In this document: positions 31,225 to 41,017 of the stretch, one piece after another | Position numbering within the stretch: the stretch's first letter is position 1 | How the letters are laid out: every line of letters starts with the position of its first letter | Source: Tannerellaceae bacterium | GTDB taxonomy: Bacteria; Bacteroidota; Bacteroidia; Bacteroidales; Tannerellaceae | Assembly: GCA_031257015.1 (NCBI GenBank) | Contig: JAIRPK010000017.1 | Location: forward strand, 1-64,000 | DNA: 64,000 nt | Reading direction: 5' to 3' | Made by a program: the position numbers and the translations under genes | Notes under the pieces: generated by a model | Databases searched by the model: none | What the model was told of the DNA's origin: nothing | Seen by the model: only the letters and a program-made list of their open reading frames with translations

Positions 31225-31986
31225 GTGTTTAAGTATATACATGGAAAAATAAGGCTTCTGAAATTAAAAAACAAGGAGCCTTATTTGTCTTTATATAAGA
31301 TAATGGGATTCTATCCCGACAATATTAAACTTTATGAAGAAGCCTTCCTGCATAAATCATCAACTCTGGGAAGAAACAACGGAAAACAAGCAAATAACGA
31401 ACGCCTGGAATTTCTCGGCGATGCCATCCTGGACGCTGTTATAGCCGACATCCTCTACAAACATTTCCCGGACAGAAATGAGGGATACCTTACTAATACC
31501 CGCTCCAAAATCGTGCAGCGAGATAACCTCAATCGTCTAGCCGTTGAACTCGGAATAAACAAACTTGTTGTATATGCTACACGGCTGTCTCACAACAATT
31601 ACCTTTACGGGAACGCTTTTGAAGCTTTCATTGGAGCTATTTATCTTGACAAAGGATACAAAAAATGCTACCAATTCATAGAGAACAAGATCATTAAAAA
31701 ATATATCGACCTGGACAGGGTCGCTCGAAAGGAAGTCAACTTTAAATCATCACTGATCGAATGGAGCCAAAAACATAAACTGGATATTAAGTTCGACCTT
31801 ATCGAATCTTTCAACGACTGCGACGGCAACCCTGTCTTCCAAAGCGAAGTCATCATGATGGGCAAACAGCTTGGAATCGGCACCGGATACTCCAAGAAAG
31901 AATCGCAACAGCAAGCCGCCAGAATGGCCATGAAAAAACTGCGAACCAACAAAAAACTCCTCAACGTCAAATCGGAGGAAAAATAA
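31225..31986 (+). CDS. rnc: Ribonuclease III
   Basis: RNase III cuts double-stranded RNA in rRNA and mRNA processing. The 253-residue protein has the catalytic signature NNERLEFLGDAILDAVIADI (about residues 57-76) and the second acidic cluster NAFEAFIGAIYLDKGY, followed by a C-terminal double-stranded RNA-binding domain (NFKSSLIEWSQKHKL ... SKKESQQQAARMAMKKL). The N terminus is about 25 residues longer than in E. coli. It starts 14 bp after fabF and ends the operon. Confidence 0.96.
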   Translation: MFKYIHGKIRLLKLKNKEPYLSLYKIMGFYPDNIKLYEEAFLHKSSTLGRNNGKQANNERLEFLGDAILDAVIADILYKHFPDRNEGYLTNTRSKIVQRDNLNRLAVELGINKLVVYATRLSHNNYLYGNAFEAFIGAIYLDKGYKKCYQFIENKIIKKYIDLDRVARKEVNFKSSLIEWSQKHKLDIKFDLIESFNDCDGNPVFQSEVIMMGKQLGIGTGYSKKESQQQAARMAMKKLRTNKKLLNVKSEEK

Positions 31987-32115
31987 TCGGCTTCCCGGTT
32001 CGCATTTGCCACAAAAAAACTCTCGCTACACATCCTCTTCTCCCCGAACGCTTCGATAAGAACCGCGCTTTGCTATTATCATTTACCAACAAATAAATTC
32101 ATAATCATTTTCACA

Positions 32116-33687
32116 ATGAAGAATATCACCGCATTCTCGCTCATCTTCGCGAGCCTGCTCATCTGCTTTAACCGGCAGGCGGCGGCGCAGAAGATAAACG
32201 CCCCGGCGCAACGCGAATTGCTGCCGGGTATGATCTCTGACAAAATTATTTCCCCGCAGGAACGGAAACCGGGAACGATCTCGATCTACGGGCCTTATCG
32301 GCCAACCATCAGCTCTATTCGCAAACACAAATGTCCAGAATGGTTCAGAGATGCCAAATTTGGAATGTTCATCGACTGGGGGATATACTCCGTGCCGGGA
32401 TGGGCGCCGAAGCAAGAGGAAGGCTCAATGTATCCAGACGGTTATCTGAACCACATCCTGCATCGAGAGGCTGACAGGGAATATCATGAAAAGACATGGG
32501 GGAAAGATTTTATGCCGGATGACTTTATCCCTTTGTTCACAGCAGAAAACTATAATCCGCAATGGCTCGCTGACCTCGCCAAAGAGGCCGGAATGAAATA
32601 TGTCATACCATTCTGCAAGCATCACGACGGATTCTGCCTCTGGCCAAGCAGCTATACAGACAGAAACGCATTGCGGATGGGGCCGCACAAAGACCTTATA
32701 CGCCCTCTCGTCGAAGCCTGCAACAAAAACGGATTGAAGTTCGGATTCTATTTCTCCGTCGAGGAATGGAGATCGCTTATGATCGAGGACGGCGTGAAAA
32801 AAGTGCGCGTCTGGAACGGACAGCCGGAGAAATGGAACGCCTCAACAAAACAAATCAAAACAATGCTCAGCGGAAAACCATTCATCAACGGGGATTTCTT
32901 CGCCGATTACATCGCACCGCAGGCTATCGAATTTATCGACTTGTATGACCCGGACATCCTCTGGTTCGACGGAGAATGGGACTACCTCATGGAGCAGCAG
33001 CACACGCCCGACATCATCTCATATTTCTTCAACAGGGCGGAGGGACGGAAGGATGTCGCGCTGAATGACCGCAATGGACAGGCCAGGCATAAGATCGGCG
33101 ATTTTTTTACCAGCGAGTACCACTCTTTAACGCACGAAATGAAACTGCTCTTCCCATGGGAGGAGAACAGGGGCATCAGCCAATCCTTCGGATACAACTG
33201 GCAGGACACCGAGGAGAACGTCCTGACCGTCGATGAGTTCATTGACTTGTTCGTGAGAACCGTCAGCGAGAACGGGAACCTGCTGCTCATCGTCAACCTC
33301 GACGGCAAAGGCGGACTGCCACCAGTGCAGGAACGCAGGCTGCGCGAAATAGGCAAATGGTTGCAAATAAACGGCGAAGCCATCTACGACAGCAGACCGT
33401 GGATAGTCAATAGCGAAAACAACGGCAAAATCCGATACACGCAGAGCAAAGCGGGAGACGCAGTCTATGCCGTCTGCACCGATTTTCCCGTCGGTGAACT
33501 CACGCTCAAGTCCCTCTATATCGGCAAGGAATCGACCGTGACAATGCTCGGAGCCGAACACATGAAACTCAACTGGACGATGAAGCCAGGCGTCTGGAGT
33601 GAGCGCGACCTGGTCGTCTCTATCCCAGACTCTCTTTACAATATGCGCAAGAATGAATATGCGTGGGTGTTCAAAATATCGCTTTAA
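32116..33687 (+). CDS. GH29 alpha-L-fucosidase, secreted
   Basis: GH29 enzymes release L-fucose from glycans by a retaining mechanism. The 523-residue protein has a signal peptide (MKNITAFSLIFASLLICFNR..., cleavage near AAA-QK). A GH29 barrel follows: DAKFGMFIDWGIYSVPGWAP (about residue 77), the KHHDGFCLWPS motif and the FYFSVEEW segment. The nucleophile lies in DILWFDGEW, where Asp285 fits. The acid/base residue is less conserved in this family and I cannot assign it. A C-terminal beta domain closes the protein. Without a lipobox it is expected in the periplasm or outside. It is a stand-alone gene; no polysaccharide-utilisation locus is visible around it. Confidence 0.93.
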   Translation: MKNITAFSLIFASLLICFNRQAAAQKINAPAQRELLPGMISDKIISPQERKPGTISIYGPYRPTISSIRKHKCPEWFRDAKFGMFIDWGIYSVPGWAPKQEEGSMYPDGYLNHILHREADREYHEKTWGKDFMPDDFIPLFTAENYNPQWLADLAKEAGMKYVIPFCKHHDGFCLWPSSYTDRNALRMGPHKDLIRPLVEACNKNGLKFGFYFSVEEWRSLMIEDGVKKVRVWNGQPEKWNASTKQIKTMLSGKPFINGDFFADYIAPQAIEFIDLYDPDILWFDGEWDYLMEQQHTPDIISYFFNRAEGRKDVALNDRNGQARHKIGDFFTSEYHSLTHEMKLLFPWEENRGISQSFGYNWQDTEENVLTVDEFIDLFVRTVSENGNLLLIVNLDGKGGLPPVQERRLREIGKWLQINGEAIYDSRPWIVNSENNGKIRYTQSKAGDAVYAVCTDFPVGELTLKSLYIGKESTVTMLGAEHMKLNWTMKPGVWSERDLVVSIPDSLYNMRKNEYAWVFKISL

Positions 33688-33908
33688 GCGAGGACTGAGC
33701 CGACGGCTTTAAGCGAAAATACAGGATTAAAATTCGAGAATTATTTGTTTCAAATCAAGAAATTGCCTTGGAACAATTCGGCAGGGATGCGGAGCATCGC
33801 GTCCCTGCATTTACAACTGTCGACCTCCATTTTCCGAATAAACAAGTCAAAATGGAGAACGGAAAATCTTTTGCCTGTAAACTTCCTCTTGAAATAAAAA
33901 AACAGGAA
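33688..33908. other. Spacer after the fucosidase gene
   Basis: No gene, terminator or repeat unit is apparent in this stretch. It leads into the duplication that starts at 33909. Confidence 0.5.
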
Positions 33909-34391
33909 CACAAAGTCGCGAAACATTAATCTCCAAACACTCCCACTAATACCGACGGTCTCCAACATTCATAACCGCGTACCAGCCGGCAGGAGCTGTG
34001 CGGAGGACGCGGCTCCCCTACCCTGTTCGGGGACTTCAACGGCCTCAAACGTTCTGTTAATTTCGCATCCGTTATTAATCATGATTTATAACAAAATGCT
34101 CATCCCGATTTGCAGGGAGCCTTTGTCACATCTCAAAACAATGAACGGAAAGCGAAAAGGCACAAAGTCGCGAAACATTAATCTCCAAACACTCCTACTA
34201 ACGCCGACAGCCTCCAACATTCATAACCGCGCACCAACCGGCAGGCACAATACAAAGAACATGGCTCCCCTACCCTGTTCGGAGACTTCGACGGCGTCCA
34301 GCTTACGGTTCATTTTACACCTGCAATTCATCATGATTTACGACAAAATACTCATTCAGGTTTGCAGAAAGCCTTTGTTCTCGATCAAAAC
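33909..34391 (+). repeat. Direct duplication of about 230 bp, offset 252 bp
   Basis: Segment 33909-34139 is repeated at 34161-34391, with the offset of exactly 252 bp (6 x 42) holding from the first to the last match: CACAAAGTCGCGAAACATTA at 33909 and 34161, ATGATTTA at 34081 and 34333, CTTTG at 34121 and 34373. The copies differ by scattered point changes only. The segment starting at ATGATTTA reads like a single unit of array 3 in the opposite orientation. Confidence 0.9.
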
Positions 34392-34806
34392 CTTCACGGA
34401 AACCTGGAAAATGGTTTTGTCATAGATCATGACCGTTTCCGGAACTTGAAAAACGGTTTTGTCAGAGATCATGACCATTTTCGGAAACCGGGAAATGGTT
34501 TTGTCATAGATCAAAACCATTCCCGGAAACTGGAAAATGGTCTTGTCATAGATCAAAACCATTTCCGGAAACTGAAAAATGGTTTTGTCAGAGATCATGA
34601 CCGTTCCGGAAACCTGGAAAATGGTTTTGTCAGAGATCATGACCATTTCCGGAAACTGAATGATGGTTTTGTCATAAAACATGGCTAAGCGCGGCTGCAA
34701 AATGAACCGAAAGTTGAACGCCTTCGTATTCACTGAAAATGGGAGGATGACCGCGTGCCCGGCGATGCAGCTGTCGGCCTGTTCGGGATTATGAATGTTG
34801 GAGAGC
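34212..34806. repeat. Imperfect inverted arms flanking array 3
   Basis: The left arm (34212-34350) begins CTCCAACATTCATAA and contains CGGTTCATTTT near 34307. The right arm (about 34665-34806), read on the minus strand, also begins CTCCAACATTCATAA and contains CGGTTCATTTT, and then runs into TATGACAAAA, the start of the array 3 unit. The whole array therefore lies inside a large imperfect palindrome. Confidence 0.75.
34396..34680. repeat. Tandem array 3: seven copies of a 42-bp unit
   Basis: The mark ATGGTTTTGTC (or ACGG..., ATGGTCTTG...) falls at 34411, 34453, 34495, 34537, 34579, 34621 and 34663: six steps of exactly 42 bp. The sequence is unrelated to arrays 1 and 2. Frames stay open on both strands (plus NGFVIDHDRFRNLK-type period, minus MISDKTIFQVPETV-type period). 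Confidence 0.95.
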
Positions 34807-34810
34807 TTCG

Positions 34811-35140
34811 ACATCCGGGGGAACGGGGAATTGTTCATGCTGCGTGGCGCCGTGTATTCGTGTTAAAATTTGAAACGAAAGTTCAACAACAAGGTGTTGA
34901 GACATGAATATTTTTAATTCATGCCGTGCGCCGCCGAGTTGCCGTGTTTGAAATCCAGCTGAAAAACCACCGACAAATTATTCTTCCTTAATTCACAAAT
35001 CATAAATTTCAATTAATTTAAGCTTTCGGAGATGAATTTTAACATCGCGACAGACGGCGGCTCTTTATTCGTGAATTAAATGAGGCCTGCAAGCGGCGAC
35101 GGCTTTATGCAACAGGCAGCAGTAGAATGGTATTTTTGCG
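34811..35140. other. Spacer upstream of porX
   Basis: About 330 bp of mostly AT-rich sequence between the inverted arm and the porX -7 box. I see no gene, tRNA or clear hairpin terminator. Confidence 0.5.
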
Positions 35141-35148
35141 TATCTTTG
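35141..35148 (+). promoter_or_regulatory. -7 box of porX-tsaE
   Basis: TATCTTTG matches the consensus perfectly. No TTTG is found at the expected -33 distance. The start would be near 35155, 18 nt before the porX ATG. Confidence 0.55.
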
Positions 35149-35172
35149 GGAAAATATTAATTTTTAAGCCGG

Positions 35173-36720
35173 ATGACGAAGCGAACTTTTATACTTTGGG
35201 CGGATGATGAAATCGACTTGCTGAAACCGCATATTCTTTTCCTGCAGGACAGACACTGTGAGGTGGATGCTGTCTTTAGCGGGCAGGATGCGATTGACCG
35301 ATGCAGGGAGAACCGGTATGATATTATTTTTCTGGATGAGAACATGCCCGGACTTTCGGGTCTGGAAACGCTGTCGATTATCAAGGAACTCGAACCGTCA
35401 GTTCCCGTCGTTATGGTTACGAAAAGCGAGGAAGAACGCATAATGGAGCAGGCGATCGGGAATAAAATTGCCGATTATCTTATCAAGCCGGTTAATCCGA
35501 ATCAGCTTCTGCTGACGATCAAAAAGAATGTCCACCAGCATATTTTTATATCCGAGACTGCAACTGCTGGTTATCAGCAGGAATTTGCACGCATCGGCAT
35601 GCAAATTCAGGATTCGCTCGCTGCCTGCGAATGGATAGAAATTTACAAAAAGCTCGTGCATTGGGAATTGGAGCTGGAGAGCGGCAACGCACAGTGGAGC
35701 GAAATGCTGAGGGTACAAAAGAGGGAGGCCAACCAGAGCTTTGGAAAGTTCGTGAAGCGCAATTATGCGGACTGGGTGGCAAATCCAAACGGGAGGCCGA
35801 CAATGAGCGTTGACTTGATGAAGAAAATCGTTTTCCCGATGCTCGATAACGGCGAAAATGTCTTTTTTATCCTTATCGACAACTTCAGGCTTGACCAGTG
35901 GAGGGTGGTGAAGGATGCGCTGACCGATGTGTTCGCGTTCGACGAATCGCTTTACTATTCAATATTGCCCACGGCGACGCAATATGCGCGTAACGCAATC
36001 TTTTCCGGACTTATGCCGGCGCAAATCGAGAAGCTTTTCCCTGAACTCTGGGTCGATGAGGAGAGCGAGGAAGGTAAAAACCTGAACGAGGAGCCGCTGA
36101 TCAGGACACAGATAGAACGGTTCCGCAAAAAGTACTCGTTTTCATATACCAAAATCAACGATTCGCAACAGGGGGAGCGGCTGGTTGGCAACATTGCAGA
36201 CCTTGCGCACAACCGGCTGAACGTGATCGTGCTCAATTTTATCGACATGCTCTCACATGCGCGGACGGAGATGAAAATGATTCGCGAACTGGCGCAAAGC
36301 GAGGCGGCGTACCGCAGCCTGACCAAGTCGTGGTTTCAGCACTCCTTCGCGCTGGAACTCTTTCACCGTATCGCCGAGAAAGGGGGATCTATTATCCTTA
36401 CTACCGACCACGGGACGATACGGGTGGACGACCCTGTGAAGATCATCGGGGACAAGAATACGAATACGAATTTGAGGTATAAGGTTGGGAGAAATCTGAG
36501 TTATAATGCCAAGGAGGTGTTCGAGATCCGCGAGCCGGACAAGGTCGGATTGCCAACGCCTAACTTGAGCAGCCGCTATATTTTTGCACTGAACGACGGT
36601 TTTTTCGCCTACCCAAACAACTATAATTATTACGTTTCATATTATAAAAACACCTTTCAGCACGGGGGAATCTCAATGGAGGAAATGCTCGTGCCGCTAA
36701 TCACTCTGCGACCGAAATGA
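35173..36720 (+). CDS. porX: PorX-type response regulator with PglZ domain
   Basis: In Porphyromonas, PorX works with the sensor PorY and a sigma factor to control type IX secretion; its PglZ domain is a zinc-dependent alkaline-phosphatase-type phosphodiesterase. The 515-residue product has an N-terminal receiver domain (acidic pair D11 D12, phospho-acceptor Asp55 in FLDENMPG, T83, K105 in LIKPV), a helical linker, and a C-terminal PglZ domain with [13 protein letters not shown] and metal-site residues in [12 protein letters not shown]. No DNA-binding domain is present. The sensor is not adjacent. Its stop overlaps the tsaE start by 4 bp (ATGA). Confidence 0.93.
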   Translation: MTKRTFILWADDEIDLLKPHILFLQDRHCEVDAVFSGQDAIDRCRENRYDIIFLDENMPGLSGLETLSIIKELEPSVPVVMVTKSEEERIMEQAIGNKIADYLIKPVNPNQLLLTIKKNVHQHIFISETATAGYQQEFARIGMQIQDSLAACEWIEIYKKLVHWELELESGNAQWSEMLRVQKREANQSFGKFVKRNYADWVANPNGRPTMSVDLMKKIVFPMLDNGENVFFILIDNFRLDQWRVVKDALTDVFAFDESLYYSILPTATQYARNAIFSGLMPAQIEKLFPELWVDEESEEGKNLNEEPLIRTQIERFRKKYSFSYTKINDSQQGERLVGNIADLAHNRLNVIVLNFIDMLSHARTEMKMIRELAQSEAAYRSLTKSWFQHSFALELFHRIAEKGGSIILTTDHGTIRVDDPVKIIGDKNTNTNLRYKVGRNLSYNAKEVFEIREPDKVGLPTPNLSSRYIFALNDGFFAYPNNYNYYVSYYKNTFQHGGISMEEMLVPLITLRPK

Positions 36721-37148
36721 AACGCTTTGATACCGTACATATCGCTCAATTGCGGGAAGCCGCAAGAAACTTCGTCAGCTTAATCGGCCAACGCACCGTC
36801 TTTGCCTTTCACGGCGAGATGGGAGCCGGAAAAACAACTTTCATCAAAGCTGTTTGCGAAGAACTTGGCGTTACCGACGTCATAAACAGCCCCACTTTCG
36901 CCATAATTAATGAATATGCCGGCGGAGGAGATGACAATATTTCCAAACGAGATATTTATCACTTCGATTTCTACCGCCTCGGCGAGAAACAGGAGGCTGC
37001 CGATCTCGGCGTGGAGGACTATTTTTATAGCGGAGCGCTTTGTTTCATCGAGTGGCCGGAAATTGTTGAAGAACTTTTGCCTGAAAATGCTACGCATATA
37101 TATATATATGTAAATGCGGATGGTTCCCGGAGATTTGAGATTCGTTGA
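36717..37148 (+). CDS. tsaE: tRNA threonylcarbamoyladenosine biosynthesis ATPase TsaE
   Basis: TsaE is the ATPase that assists TsaBD in making t6A37 of ANN-decoding tRNAs. The 143-residue protein has a Walker A motif [12 protein letters not shown] (about residues 34-45), [10 protein letters not shown], the Walker B-like HFDFYRL and the C-terminal [12 protein letters not shown]. It overlaps porX by 4 bp, and this coupling is known from other Bacteroidota. Confidence 0.94.
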   Translation: MKRFDTVHIAQLREAARNFVSLIGQRTVFAFHGEMGAGKTTFIKAVCEELGVTDVINSPTFAIINEYAGGGDDNISKRDIYHFDFYRLGEKQEAADLGVEDYFYSGALCFIEWPEIVEELLPENATHIYIYVNADGSRRFEIR

Positions 37149-37291
37149 AGCGGGGGATTTTGGGGTTAACGAGCCTGTTTTTTAACGTTTTTTTGACTAC
37201 TTGAATGATAATTAGATTAATTCAAAGTAGCAATATTAAAATTGTAAACACATTTATCGTTTTTGAAAACAATAGGTAGCAAACCTTGCTT

Positions 37292-37299
37292 TAATTTTG
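37292..37299 (+). promoter_or_regulatory. Possible -7 box of the AraC-type gene
   Basis: TAATTTTG matches TAnnTTTG, but the nearest TTTG (37262-37265) is 26 nt upstream, longer than usual. The start would lie about 120 nt before the ATG, giving a long AT-rich leader. Confidence 0.35.
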
Positions 37300-37429
37300 C
37301 AATGTTTTTTGATAGCAATGTATAACTGCAAAAAAAGAAAACGCCATAGGCAGTATCGTTTTTTTAGCACGATTGCAAAATAAATAACGAAGGATGAAAT
37401 ATTAACTATTAATAAACTAAAAAACAGAA

Positions 37430-38329
37430 ATGACTAATTCGCTTAATCTTACTGAGCAAACGTTTAGCTCCAACGAACCGCAAGCCGGATTCAGATATTT
37501 TGCTACTGACGAAAATACGCAAATCAACTTCCAAAACAACAACCATCACCACCTTGTTTTCATTCTTGAGGGACTGGCTACTGCTAATTGCAATGAATTT
37601 AAAGAACAAGCAGTTCAATCCAAGGAATTTATTTTCCTGCCAAAACTATCCAATTCATTCCTTATGACAACAACGCCCTGCAAAGTCGTTGTGTTCTCTT
37701 TTACTAATCTCAAATCAACTAATGAGAAACAAGCATTCCAATCATATTGGCGATTATTCCCAAACGTGAATTACAGCTTTGAACCACTGCCATTCCGTAG
37801 CCCGCTAATCGAATTTTTTGACCTCGTGCTGCTTTATCTGGGGAAAAATATAAACTGCACTTACCTGCATGAACTCAAGCATCAGGAACTATTCCTTATT
37901 CTGCACTTCCAATATCCCAAAGAAGAACTCGCCAGATTCTTCTACCCCATCATCGGCAAATCCTTTGACTTCAGAAGCATGGTCATGGATAACTACCTAA
38001 AGATTCGACATATCGACGAGCTAGCACGAATGTCAGGAATGGGACGCACCAATTTCGACAACAAATTCAAAGAAGAGTTCGGATCCTCGCCTCACCAATG
38101 GATATTAAAACAAAAGGGCAAACTCATCAAGCAATGCCTGATGGAACCAAATATGACATTCAGCGACATAATGCGCAAATTCGGACTGAACTCCGCAACA
38201 CACTTCACGCGCTTTTGCAAACAACAATTCGGATGCACACCCACCGAACTCGCCAGGCAAATGAAACGGGAAGCCCTGGAAAAAACACTGAACGGACCGG
38301 AACTTAACAGCGAAGAAGAAGATATTTAA
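37430..38329 (+). CDS. AraC-family transcriptional regulator
   Basis: The 299-residue protein has a C-terminal double helix-turn-helix of the AraC/XylS type: MDNYLKIRHIDELARMSGM, then NKFKEEFGSSPHQWILKQK, then the second motif FSDIMRKFGLNSATHFTRFC and KQQFGCTPTELARQ. The N-terminal half (about residues 1-185) looks like a cupin-type sensor domain (VFILEGLATANCNEF, FIFLPKLSNSF). The ligand and target are unknown. The gene is alone between two hairpins, so it may control a distant locus. Confidence 0.92.
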   Translation: MTNSLNLTEQTFSSNEPQAGFRYFATDENTQINFQNNNHHHLVFILEGLATANCNEFKEQAVQSKEFIFLPKLSNSFLMTTTPCKVVVFSFTNLKSTNEKQAFQSYWRLFPNVNYSFEPLPFRSPLIEFFDLVLLYLGKNINCTYLHELKHQELFLILHFQYPKEELARFFYPIIGKSFDFRSMVMDNYLKIRHIDELARMSGMGRTNFDNKFKEEFGSSPHQWILKQKGKLIKQCLMEPNMTFSDIMRKFGLNSATHFTRFCKQQFGCTPTELARQMKREALEKTLNGPELNSEEEDI

Positions 38330-38335
38330 AACGCA

Positions 38336-38373
38336 CGCATAGCCTCGGATTTCCGGGGCTATGCGCTTTTTTA
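38336..38373 (+). terminator. Rho-independent terminator after the AraC-type gene
   Basis: CGCATAGCC pairs with GGCTATGCG, extended by TCGG/CCGG with one wobble, over 38336-38365, and is followed by C and six T. It may also serve the convergent porE-like gene weakly, but its T run is on the plus side. Confidence 0.85.
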
Positions 38374-38428
38374 TGCAACCTTATGTCTTGAAGAATGGAA
38401 AGCAGTGAACCACGACACCAATAAACCA

Positions 38429-40402
38429 CTAATACATATTATAATTGGTGCGGAGAACTTTAAACTCCGTCCGGCGGTTAATCTGATCAGCAATGTCCTG
38501 CAACGCGGGAGGAAGGGACGAAACAAACTCCTCGGTAAGAACATCGCCCTCGTTAAGGAAATTATATTGCGCAGCGGTCTTACGGTCCACCTCCTTCGGA
38601 ACACTTTTGCCGTAACCCTTAGCTTCCATACGACTGATGGAGATGCCACTCTCAACCAGATAATCAACAACTGACTGAGCACGCCGCTGAGCAAGATTCC
38701 TGTTATACGCCTCGGAACCCTTGCGGTCAGTATGCGCTCCAAGTTCTATCGTAACATTCGGATTGTCGTTCAGCATCTTTACAAGCTCGTCAAGAGCAGC
38801 CCTGGACTCGGTGCGCAATGTGGCCTTGTCGTAATCATAAAAAATATTGTCAATTACAACCGGACGATAAACTGGAGAAAGAAAAAAATCAACCGTATAA
38901 GTCTCATTCTTCTCCTCCGGATTGGTCTTCAACTCGAAATTCTGATTAAGGAAGCCTCTGGCGCTGGCCATCATTACGTAGCTGATGTCGCGCTGAAGCT
39001 CAATCCTGTAAGAACCGTTCTTCTTGGCAACAACCTTCTCGTTCATACCGTCGTAACCAACAATGCGAATGACGGCGCCTTCCAGGGGATTCTCGTCAAT
39101 GTCCGATACGATGCCTTCAATAGAAATAACATAAGAAGGAAGTTCAAAAGAATAAATATGGTCATAACCTCGCGCATCGCCACGGTTGGAACTGAAAAAA
39201 CCATGCTCCGCGCTGCCGGCAAAGGTGATGCCGAAATCGTCCGCCATGGAATTGACCGGAGGCTTCATGTTCGTCACCTCCCATGAGCCGGAGCCATCCT
39301 GAACAGCCTCGAACAAATCAAGGCCGCCCATGCCGGGATGCCCGTCAGAGGCAAAGTATAGACGGGCAGAATCGCGAACGTAAGGAAACAGCTCGTCGCC
39401 GGGAGTATTAATCCTGTCGCCAAGGTTCTCAACAGGGCCGAAATCATTGCCGACAATCCTCGCCCGGAAAATGTCCTTGCCTCCATAACCGCCTAAACCG
39501 TCGGATACGAAGTACAGGTATTTGCCGTCAGGGGAGACAGACGGATGGGCTATCGTCGTAACGGAATCCTTAATCAAACTTATGCGGGAGCCTTTTTCCC
39601 ATGAAGCGGAACTGCGAGCCGAAGTATATATTTCAGCCGTGCGGGCGCCGCTCTCATCATCGGCACAATAGGTGTAAAACATAGTGCCGCCGTCAGACGT
39701 AAAACTGGGCGTACCCTCGTCGGCAGCAGTATTCACAGCGTCATCTATCTCGACGGGGGCTTGCCAGACACCTTTCTCGTCCTGCTTGGCCAAAAAGAAA
39801 TTGTTCGTGCTGAGGCCTGTTATGCCGCTCACCTTACCGTTACGGTCTTTCTGGCGGGAAGAGGTGAAATATAACTGGTCATAGTTCTCGCCGTAGAGCA
39901 TGGGGGCAAACTCCGCATAGCGGGAATTAAACTTTTCCATGCGCCTGACTATATAACGGGAGGGATTTTTCTTCCATTCAAGAGCCTGCTCGCAACCTCT
40001 GATGCCTTTAAGAGCCATCTCGTCGCCAGGGCTTGACTTTAAGTACTCATTGTAGTATTTTATGGCCTCGGCATACTGCCCGCGCTTCTGGCTGACCTGA
40101 CCAAGCCAGAACGTAACAGAGCTGTCAGGGTATTGATAGCGCAAAGCGCCGGAATAATCGCTAAATGCACGGGCGACGTTATTAATTATCCTGTTGCACT
40201 CGCCCATACGGTAGGCTATATAGCCGCGTGTGAAACGATCCTTGGGCGAAGTTTTTGCATATACCTTCTTATATATTGCCGCCGCCTCGAAATATTCTCC
40301 GATTCGATGTTTCTCTTCAGCCGTTGACAATTTTGCCGTTTTGCATGAGTACAAAATAGCAGCAGAGAAAATAAAAATGATATAAATGTAAGCTCTCTTC
40401 AT
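38429..40402 (-). CDS. porE: PorE-like T9SS lipoprotein (TPR, PD40, CRD, OmpA)
   Basis: PorE is a periplasmic, outer-membrane-attached T9SS component that binds peptidoglycan. From the ATG at 40402 (MKRAYIYIIFIFSAAILYSC) the product is 657 residues. A lipoprotein-type signal with Cys20 is followed by TPR-like helices (EYFEAAAIYKKVYAKTSPKD and RGQYAEAIKYYNEYLKSSPG), a PD40-like beta-propeller (LYFTSSRQKDRNG, MFYTYCADD, YLYFVSDGLGGYGGKDIF, LYFASDGHPGMGGLDLFE), a carboxypeptidase-regulatory domain (ISIEGIVSDIDENPLEGAVI) and an OmpA C domain (NVTIELGAHTDRKGSEAYN, LAQRRAQSVVDYLV). This domain order is that of PorE. The frame stays open 169 codons further upstream through array 4, but the lipoprotein signal fixes the start. 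Confidence 0.86.
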   Translation of the reverse strand: MKRAYIYIIFIFSAAILYSCKTAKLSTAEEKHRIGEYFEAAAIYKKVYAKTSPKDRFTRGYIAYRMGECNRIINNVARAFSDYSGALRYQYPDSSVTFWLGQVSQKRGQYAEAIKYYNEYLKSSPGDEMALKGIRGCEQALEWKKNPSRYIVRRMEKFNSRYAEFAPMLYGENYDQLYFTSSRQKDRNGKVSGITGLSTNNFFLAKQDEKGVWQAPVEIDDAVNTAADEGTPSFTSDGGTMFYTYCADDESGARTAEIYTSARSSASWEKGSRISLIKDSVTTIAHPSVSPDGKYLYFVSDGLGGYGGKDIFRARIVGNDFGPVENLGDRINTPGDELFPYVRDSARLYFASDGHPGMGGLDLFEAVQDGSGSWEVTNMKPPVNSMADDFGITFAGSAEHGFFSSNRGDARGYDHIYSFELPSYVISIEGIVSDIDENPLEGAVIRIVGYDGMNEKVVAKKNGSYRIELQRDISYVMMASARGFLNQNFELKTNPEEKNETYTVDFFLSPVYRPVVIDNIFYDYDKATLRTESRAALDELVKMLNDNPNVTIELGAHTDRKGSEAYNRNLAQRRAQSVVDYLVESGISISRMEAKGYGKSVPKEVDRKTAAQYNFLNEGDVLTEEFVSSLPPALQDIADQINRRTEFKVLRTNYNMY

Positions 40403-40618
40403 CGCAGATAATTTATTAGCATATAACGTAGCCTGGCCTCTCTTATTGCCGCCTCGCGCTTTTACGCCCACTGTTTTTAAAGCCTCCCGCAAGATGCGCG
40501 AAAGCCGGTTTTGACATTCGGAAGATGCCGGCGAAGCATCGGAAGCGCCAAGCCTATGGGGAAATTTACTGCCTCTTGATGTAGTTGGCTTTCTCGTGAT
40601 GTTACAACATGTTCCAAA

Positions 40619-40870
40619 AGCCAGCGCACCATTTCCGAAAGCCAGCGCACCATTTCCGAAAGTCAGCGCGCCATTTCCGAAAGTCAGCGCGCCATTTCCG
40701 AAAGTCAGCGCGCCATTTCCGAAAGTCAGCGCGCCATTTCCGAAAGTCAGCGCACCATTTCCGGAAGTCAGCGCACCATTTCCGGAAGTCAGCGCACCAT
40801 TTCCGAAAGTCAGCGCACCAGAGCCGGAATCGCCGGCACCAGAGCCGGAACTGTCGGCGCCGGCATATAT
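40619..40870. repeat. Tandem array 4: about ten copies of a 21-bp unit plus decayed copies
   Basis: Units of AGTCAGCGCACCATTTCCGA plus A start at 40619, 40640, 40661 and every 21 bp to 40808; two diverged units follow to about 40870. The period is exactly half that of the other arrays. The array sits between the divergent porE-like and patatin-GH13 genes. It reads as a 7-residue period on both strands (plus APFPKVS; minus GNGALTF). Confidence 0.95.
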
Positions 40871-40932
40871 CCGAAAGGGAGGGGAGGGAGGCGGGGCGGA
40901 TGCCGGCATGTTCGGAGGGGCACGGGAAGAGA

Positions 40933-40965
40933 TTTGCGATAAAACGGCTAACTTCTGTACTTTTG
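40933..40965 (+). promoter_or_regulatory. Promoter of the patatin-GH13 gene
   Basis: TTTG at 40933-40936, a 21-nt spacer and TACTTTTG at 40958-40965, a perfect -7 box. The start is expected near 40972, 46 nt upstream of the ATG. The promoter begins about 60 bp after the end of array 4. Confidence 0.65.
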
Positions 40966-41017
40966 CGTTGAAAATTTCTTAATCTTTGAGTATTATTTTA
41001 CTGTTAAAAGAACGGCT

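Noticed and set aside
34081-34425. Plus-strand frame in the duplicated block
   Set aside because: It follows the direct duplication and runs into array 3; no family features.
40403-40909. N-terminal extension of the porE-like protein encoded by array 4
   Set aside because: A lipoprotein signal peptide begins at the ATG at 40402, which would make no sense inside a longer protein.
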